From positions 1 through 53,882 of the forward strand of contig JAUJNC010000023.1 in assembly GCA_030446525.1 (NCBI GenBank): a DNA stretch of 53,882 nucleotides, read 5' to 3'. Of the stretch, positions 49,538 to 53,882 are shown piece after piece. Source of the DNA: Armatimonadaceae bacterium. GTDB taxonomy: Bacteria; Armatimonadota; Armatimonadia; Armatimonadales; Armatimonadaceae. The stretch's first letter is position 1. Every line of letters starts with the position of its first letter. The translations under genes were made by a program, and so were the position numbers. The notes beneath the pieces were generated by a model that saw only the letters and a list, made by a program, of their open reading frames with translations, had not been told where the DNA came from and ran no database searches.

Positions 49538-49622
49538 TGGTGGGCCGGGAGGGACTCGAACCCCCACAGCGCAAGGTAGCTGCTTTACAGGCAGTTGATC
49601 TCTCCGGCGATCAAGCCGGCCC
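49538..49622 (-). tRNA. tRNA-Tyr (GTA)
   Basis: Acceptor GGGCCGG pairs with CCGGCCC, followed by A and an encoded CCA (49538-49540). The anticodon loop CTGTAAA gives GUA. A long variable arm (about 14 nt) marks it as class II, as expected for tRNA-Tyr. T arm GGGGG-TTCGAGT-CCCTC. It is the first tRNA of the cluster in transcription order. Confidence 0.85.
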
Positions 49623-49625
49623 ACG

Positions 49626-49668
49626 AAAAAACAAATCGGCCCCAGGCTTTTCAGGCTTGGGGCCGATT
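49626..49668 (-). terminator. Intrinsic terminator directly upstream of the tRNA cluster
   Basis: A 14-bp stem (49634-49647 with 49655-49668, one G-T pair) with a loop of 7 nt is followed on the minus strand by TTTGTTTTTT up to 49626, three bases before tRNA-Tyr. It would end transcripts from the PhyH/dehydrogenase genes, or could attenuate transcription of the tRNAs. Confidence 0.75.
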
Positions 49669-49978
49669 ACGTTCTTGCTCTCCTTGTGATTGAGGCTGTG
49701 TATTCTGGGATCAGCCCCTACCGGGCGGCAGCGTAATCGGCGACGGGTTATAAAAGAATTGCGATGGATCGGCAGCGTGTGATAACGAATGCCCAGGATG
49801 AGACGTGCTAAGACACACGGCCATCCGCCGTGTGTTAATTGACTCGAACCGAGTTGTTCCCTGGTGTAGATCATGCCACCCATTTGTCGTTTGACGGCGG
49901 AACCTGCCAGATCGTTCCGCGCTCCAATCTATATCGCCTCACAGATCGGTCTCGTTAAACACCCTTCCGCTTTTTTTC
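49669..49978. other. Spacer with a 9-bp hairpin, no gene recognised
   Basis: Between the terminator and the PhyH-like stop. Contains ACACACGGC-N5-GCCGTGTGT (49812-49834 approx.), a perfect hairpin of unknown role. I see no coding sequence and no convincing promoter for the tRNA cluster on the minus strand. Confidence 0.5.
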
Positions 49979-50650
49979 TCACCACTTCATGTTGAGAGCC
50001 AGGCGGGGACGGTCGCTGGTGTTCCGGCTGCCGGCGTGTGCGCACAGGTAATGGTAGAACAGGATGTCGCCGCGCCGGGGTGTCAGCTCAACCGGGTCGC
50101 CTAGGTCCGCCCGGCCAAGGTCCTGGTTGACCGCCCACATGGTCTCGTAGCGCGCCGGGTCGCTTCGGGCGAGCCTTTCCAGCTTTTGGTGGGAACCGGG
50201 CCAGACGACCGTGCCCCCGCCGTGCGGCGGCACGTCGTGGAGAAAGGCCATGGCCGCGATGCGAAAGGCGAGCGGGAACGTCTTGTGGCCGTGCTCCTTG
50301 ATGGCGTGGTCGATGTGCGGCCGGGGCCACTGCCACTCGGCTTCCTGCGGGAACACGTTGATGGCGTACGCGCGGGCCGGCGGCCGGAAGGTGGCGGAGT
50401 CATCGCCCGCCAGGCGGGCGGCGGCGGACAGCATCGGGGGCGTGTAGCAGGCCAGCAAGGCGGGCTCCTGGTAGGTCTGGTGCGCGGAGGGGATGCCGGC
50501 CCAGGACGCTCTGTCCTCGGGGTCGGCGCCCAGCAGCCGCCACATCGCCGCCTCTGCTTCCGCCGCGATGGCGGGCGGGATCAATCCGGAGGCGAGCAGG
50601 TAGCCCTGCGCCTGGTACGTGTTCTCTTGCTCTTGCGTCAGCGATGACAT
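49979..50650 (-). CDS. Phytanoyl-CoA dioxygenase (PhyH)-family oxygenase
   Basis: A 223-residue Fe(II)/2-oxoglutarate-dependent dioxygenase of the PhyH family. The iron-binding HxD is in PHIDHAI (His112, Asp114), the distal His205 in HYLCAHAGSRN, and the 2-oxoglutarate-binding Arg in SDRPRLALN. TVVWPGSHQKL is another family motif. The size is short but complete for bacterial members, which hydroxylate diverse small molecules. The substrate is unknown. It starts four bases after the dehydrogenase stop, so the two are probably in one operon. No frame break. Confidence 0.88.
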   Translation of the reverse strand: MSSLTQEQENTYQAQGYLLASGLIPPAIAAEAEAAMWRLLGADPEDRASWAGIPSAHQTYQEPALLACYTPPMLSAAARLAGDDSATFRPPARAYAINVFPQEAEWQWPRPHIDHAIKEHGHKTFPLAFRIAAMAFLHDVPPHGGGTVVWPGSHQKLERLARSDPARYETMWAVNQDLGRADLGDPVELTPRRGDILFYHYLCAHAGSRNTSDRPRLALNMKW

Positions 50651-50653
50651 CGG

Positions 50654-51610
50654 TTAATATCCTTCCTGCTTGTCCACCACGTTGACGAGCGGCTCACCCG
50701 CCAGGTAGCGGCGCAGGTTGTCCAGGAAGATGGCGCCGGCGCGCTCGCCGTAGGTGGGGTGGCTGCCGCTGTAGTGCGGCGTGATATAAACGTTCTCCAT
50801 CGCCCAAAGCGGGTGGTCCTCGGGCAGAGGCTCCGGGTCGGTGACATCCAGCAGGGCCGCGCCCAGACGCCCTTCGCGCAACGCCGCCATCAGCGCCTCG
50901 GTGTCGATGGTGGCGCCGCGCCCCGTGTTGATGACGATGGCGCCGGGCCGCATCGCGGCGAACTCCGCCGCGCCCAGGAAGTGGCGGGTCCTGGGCGTCA
51001 GCGGCAGCGAGTTCATAACGACATCGGATTCGCGCAGGAAATCCTGCCGCCGGTCGGGGGTGTACATCTGGTCCACGTCGGGGTGCCCCTCCCCGCCGCG
51101 GCGCAGGCCGACCACGCGCATGCCGAACGCCTTGCCCACCCGGGCGCTGTGGCCGCCGATCGCCCCCACGCCCAGCACGCCCAGCGTCTTCCCGGCCAGC
51201 AGGTCCACGTTCCGCCCGAAGTCGTAGCCGCGCCACTGGCGGGTCTTCTGCTGCTCCCACGCCTCCCGCAGGCGGCGCGTGACCACGAGCAGCATGCCGA
51301 ACATGTGCTCGGTGATCGGCTCGGCATGGATGCCGCTGGCGTTCGTGATGACCAGGTCGCTGTTCTGGATCTCGGGGGTGATGAGACCGTTCACGCCGGC
51401 GCCGGCGACCTGCAGCCAGCGGAGCTTTGTCGCCTGCGGGATCTGCGCCCGGGCCAGTCCCCCGTACGCGATCTCCATTTCCGGTATCAGTTCGGGGTGC
51501 TCCTTGACCTGCTGGGCGCCGATCACCTCGATGCGATCGGACAGGGCGCGCACCTTGTCCAGGAACTCCGGATCCGCGTTTCCAAGGAGGACCTTAATCG
51601 TCTGGGCCAT
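50654..51610 (-). CDS. D-2-hydroxyacid dehydrogenase
   Basis: A 318-residue NAD(P)-dependent dehydrogenase. The start at 51610 is preceded by AAAGGAG at five bases, and upstream in-frame ATGs give only a Arg/Pro-rich extension, so I reject them. N-terminal MAQTIKVLLGN..., Rossmann motif GVLGVGAIGGHSARVGKAFGMRVVG (GxGxxG), catalytic Arg region VINTGRGATID, Glu in LLDVTDPEPLPEDHPLW and His in ITPHYSGSHP. It reduces 2-oxoacids or oxidises D-2-hydroxyacids. The product could be linked to the PhyH-like enzyme. Substrate unknown. Confidence 0.9.
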   Translation of the reverse strand: MAQTIKVLLGNADPEFLDKVRALSDRIEVIGAQQVKEHPELIPEMEIAYGGLARAQIPQATKLRWLQVAGAGVNGLITPEIQNSDLVITNASGIHAEPITEHMFGMLLVVTRRLREAWEQQKTRQWRGYDFGRNVDLLAGKTLGVLGVGAIGGHSARVGKAFGMRVVGLRRGGEGHPDVDQMYTPDRRQDFLRESDVVMNSLPLTPRTRHFLGAAEFAAMRPGAIVINTGRGATIDTEALMAALREGRLGAALLDVTDPEPLPEDHPLWAMENVYITPHYSGSHPTYGERAGAIFLDNLRRYLAGEPLVNVVDKQEGY

Positions 51611-51764
51611 TCCCACTCCTTTCACGGCCACCGGGCCGGTAAACGACCGGTACACCCCCATAGATTCTCCATGCGGGCGGATAATCCTACCGGGGGATGA
51701 ACGGATCGGCCGCCTTCTACCGCAGGAGATGACCGGCGCCGCGTCGAAACCACGCTTATCCGGG

Positions 51765-53882
51765 ATGGACTTCCAGAATAACGAGCGCTGGCGGGTGTGG
51801 GTCGACACGGGCGGGACGTTCACGGACTGCCTCGCCGTGTCGCCGTCCGGCGCGGTGCACCGCGCCAAGGTGCTCAGCACGAGCGCCCTGCGCGGCGCGG
51901 TGGCCGAACAGCCGGGCGCGACGCGCCTGCGCGTCCGCGAACGCTGGGGGGCACCCCCCGATTTCGTGCGCGGCTTCGCACTGCGGCTGCTGGGCAGGGA
52001 GCACGGCGAGACACAGGTGGCGCGCTACGACCCCGACGCCGGGATCATCGAGCTTACGGAGCCGCTGCCGCCGGGGGACGCACGGGGGGCGGCCTTCGAG
52101 GTCCGCTCGCCCGCGGAGGCGCCGGTTCTCGCCGCCCGGCTGGTGACGCAGACCCCGGCCCAGACTCCCCTGCCCCCCCTCGAGATGCGCGTCGCCACGA
52201 CGCGGGGCACGAACGCGCTCCTGACGCGCACCGGCGCGCCGACCGCGCTGTTCATCACGCAAGGGTTCGGCGACCTGCTCGCCATCGGCACGCAGCAGCG
52301 CCCGGACCTGTTCGCCCTCGACATCGGCAAGCCCGCGCCGCTCTATGCGGCGGTGGTGGAGGTGACGGAGCGGATCGCCGCCGACGGCGCGGTGCTGACG
52401 CCGCTTGAGGCCGAGCGGCTGATTGCCGAGGCGGAGCGGCTGCTCTCCGAGGGGATCCGCGCCGCGGCGGTCGCGCTCCTGCACAGCTACCGCAACCCGG
52501 ACCACGAGCGCCAGGTGGCGGACCTTTTGCGGCGCGCGGGTTTTCACGACGTGTCCCTTTCTTCGGACCTCGCGCCTTTCATCAAGCTGCTGCCGCGCGC
52601 CCAGACCGCCGTCGTCGACGCCTACCTCGCCCCCGTGATCCGGGCTTACGTCGAGGGCGTCCGCTCGGCCCTTTCGCCGGGCAGCACGCTGCACGTGATG
52701 ACCAGCGCCGGCGGACTGGTGCGGCCCGACTCGTTCCGCGCCAAGGACAGCCTGCTCAGCGGCCCCGCCGGCGGCATCGGGGGCGCGGCCATCGCGGGGC
52801 GGCGTTCCGGCTTCACCAAAGTCATCGCCTTCGACATGGGCGGCACCAGCACCGATGCGGCCCGCTACGACGGCGATTTCAGCTACGTCTGGGAGCACGC
52901 GGTCGGCGACGCGCACCTGGTCGCCCCCGCGCTCGCCATCGAAAGCGTGGCCGCGGGCGGCGGCTCGGTCTGCACGTTCGACAGGCAGGGCCTGCGCGTC
53001 GGGCCGCAAAGCGCGGGCGCGCGTCCGGGCCCCGCCTGTTACGGCGCCGGCGGCCCGCTCACGCTCACGGACGTCAACCTGCTCCTCGGCCGTCTGGCCG
53101 CCGGCCGTTTCGAGATCCCTATCGAGCCGGCGCGCGCGGCGCAGCAGGCGGACGCGGTTCTTGGCCTGGTTGCAGAGGCCACGGGCGAGCGCGTCGAGCG
53201 GGACGCGCTGCTGGAGGGCTTCCTCGACATCGCCAACGAGCGCATGGCCGACGCCATCCGCAACATCTCGGTGCGCGACGGCTACGACCCGGGCGAGTAC
53301 GCCCTGGTCGCCTTCGGCGGCGCGGGCGGGCAGCACGCCTGCGGGGTGGCCGCCCGGCTGGGCATGCGCACCATCCTCGTGCCCCGTGACGCCGGCCTTC
53401 TGAGCGCGCTGGGCATCGGCCACGCCTCTGTCGAGCGCTTCGCGGAGCGGCAGATCCTGCAGCCGCTCGATCGGGCGGCCGCGGCGATTCCCCACGGGAT
53501 GGAGGAGCTGGAGGCCGAAGCCGTTCGCCTGGTGACGGAGGAGGGTGTGGCTCGGGAAAAGATCATCGTCCGCCGTCGCATCGCGAACCTGCGCTTCGCG
53601 GGTCAGGATGCGTCGCTTTCCCTGGAGTACGACAAACACGTTCCGCTCGCCCAGGCGTTCACCGCGCAGTACCAGGCGGTCTTCGGGCACCAGCCCGAAG
53701 ACCGGGCGGGCGAAGGGGAGTCGCGGCGCGGCGGGGCCGCCTCCCGGGCACGCCCCGACCCCCGGGTGGCGGCGGGGCCCGGGCGCGCCGCGCCTCCCGC
53801 CGGCCCCCAGCCGGCGGCGGCTTACTTCGGCGGCCGGTGGCAGGAGGTGCCCGCCTATGAACGGGCGGACCTGGCGCCGGGG
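51765..53882 (+). CDS. 5-oxoprolinase/hydantoinase A-type protein, 3' partial
   Basis: Open from ATG 51765 (an ATG at 51729 in the same frame is possible) to the window end, at least 706 codons. The start WRVWVDTGGTFTDCLAVS is the ATP-binding hydantoinase A N-terminal motif. Later motifs are RVATTRGTNALLTRTG, VIAFDMGGTSTDAARYDG, SAGARPGPACYGAGGPLTLTDVNLLLGR and ERMADAIRNISVRDGYDPGEYALVAFGGAGGQHA. The C-terminal edge reads WQEVPAYERADLAPG, which fits the long single-chain 5-oxoprolinase (A plus B parts). It hydrolyses 5-oxoproline with ATP. Divergent from the dehydrogenase, so the 155-bp gap holds both promoters. Confidence 0.9.
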   Translation, partial: MDFQNNERWRVWVDTGGTFTDCLAVSPSGAVHRAKVLSTSALRGAVAEQPGATRLRVRERWGAPPDFVRGFALRLLGREHGETQVARYDPDAGIIELTEPLPPGDARGAAFEVRSPAEAPVLAARLVTQTPAQTPLPPLEMRVATTRGTNALLTRTGAPTALFITQGFGDLLAIGTQQRPDLFALDIGKPAPLYAAVVEVTERIAADGAVLTPLEAERLIAEAERLLSEGIRAAAVALLHSYRNPDHERQVADLLRRAGFHDVSLSSDLAPFIKLLPRAQTAVVDAYLAPVIRAYVEGVRSALSPGSTLHVMTSAGGLVRPDSFRAKDSLLSGPAGGIGGAAIAGRRSGFTKVIAFDMGGTSTDAARYDGDFSYVWEHAVGDAHLVAPALAIESVAAGGGSVCTFDRQGLRVGPQSAGARPGPACYGAGGPLTLTDVNLLLGRLAAGRFEIPIEPARAAQQADAVLGLVAEATGERVERDALLEGFLDIANERMADAIRNISVRDGYDPGEYALVAFGGAGGQHACGVAARLGMRTILVPRDAGLLSALGIGHASVERFAERQILQPLDRAAAAIPHGMEELEAEAVRLVTEEGVAREKIIVRRRIANLRFAGQDASLSLEYDKHVPLAQAFTAQYQAVFGHQPEDRAGEGESRRGGAASRARPDPRVAAGPGRAAPPAGPQPAAAYFGGRWQEVPAYERADLAPG

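Noticed and set aside
51756..53690. 644-codon minus-strand open frame opposite the 5-oxoprolinase gene
   Set aside because: The plus strand carries the hydantoinase A motifs in order; the minus frame has none.
1..53882. CRISPR array
   Set aside because: No set of evenly spaced direct repeats with unique spacers was seen, and no cas genes.

Overview
The window is about 54 kb of high-GC bacterial chromosome, probably from an Armatimonadota-like organism. The evidence is indirect: two prepilin-like proteins with the H-X9-DG C-terminal motif (one at the left edge, one at 24.4-25.1 kb), a BlaI/M56-peptidase pair, secreted polysaccharide-degrading enzymes (heparinase II/III type, GH10, GH116, DUF4015) and an AfsR-like BTAD/ATPase/TPR regulator. 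Planctomycetota or Chloroflexota cannot be excluded from sequence reading alone. A dominant property is the large number of single-base frame breaks, including inside housekeeping genes (uvrB, metG, clpP, rqcH, moxR). Most look like one-base losses or gains that restore a conserved family sequence when repaired, so I treat them mainly as assembly or sequencing error. Such genes are annotated as single loci with the breaks described.

Layout. 0-7.2 kb (+): prepilin-like protein, a decayed beta-propeller protein, a heparinase II/III-like lyase and a GH10 xylanase fused to an SGNH esterase, closed by a perfect bidirectional terminator. 7.3-14.7 kb (-): msrA, a conserved 466-aa protein of unknown function, uvrB, a VapBC-like toxin-antitoxin pair and an AfsR-like regulator. 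14.8-15.6 kb (+): a HigBA-like pair in which the toxin has lost its middle. 15.6-25.1 kb (-): DUF4015 lipoprotein, DUF2752 and DUF4234 membrane proteins, metG, an FmdB zinc ribbon, a RicT-like PSP1 protein, an ECF sigma factor with a small partner, tatD, moxR, a MITE-like inverted-repeat element and the second prepilin-like gene. 25.6-31.9 kb (+): BlaI/M56 sensor operon and a GH116 glycosidase.

32-42 kb (-) is one long gene set that reads as a self-regulated tripartite export operon: MarR regulator, OmpR-type response regulator, histidine kinase, TolC-like outer-membrane channel, HlyD/MacA-like adaptor, MacB-like permease, a Gly/Pro-rich secreted protein, the MacB-type ATPase and a second low-complexity secreted protein. 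42.1-46.2 kb (+): tyrosine recombinase, ArsR regulator with an SRPBCC partner, clpP, rqcH (NFACT).

46.3-49.6 kb (-) is the most unusual stretch. Three tRNA genes (Tyr, Phe, and a class I tRNA whose anticodon loop reads UAA) lie directly upstream of a DRB0094-type RNA ligase and an AAA ATPase on the same strand. This resembles a tRNA/RNA-repair island. 50-53.9 kb: a phytanoyl-CoA dioxygenase-like protein and a D-2-hydroxyacid dehydrogenase (-), divergent from a 5-oxoprolinase/hydantoinase A gene (+) that runs off the right edge.

Several promoters place the -10 box only 6-8 nt from the start codon (metG, arsR, recombinase), suggesting leaderless mRNAs are in use. Other genes (blaI, fmdB, prepilin, D-2-hydroxyacid dehydrogenase) have clear Shine-Dalgarno sites.
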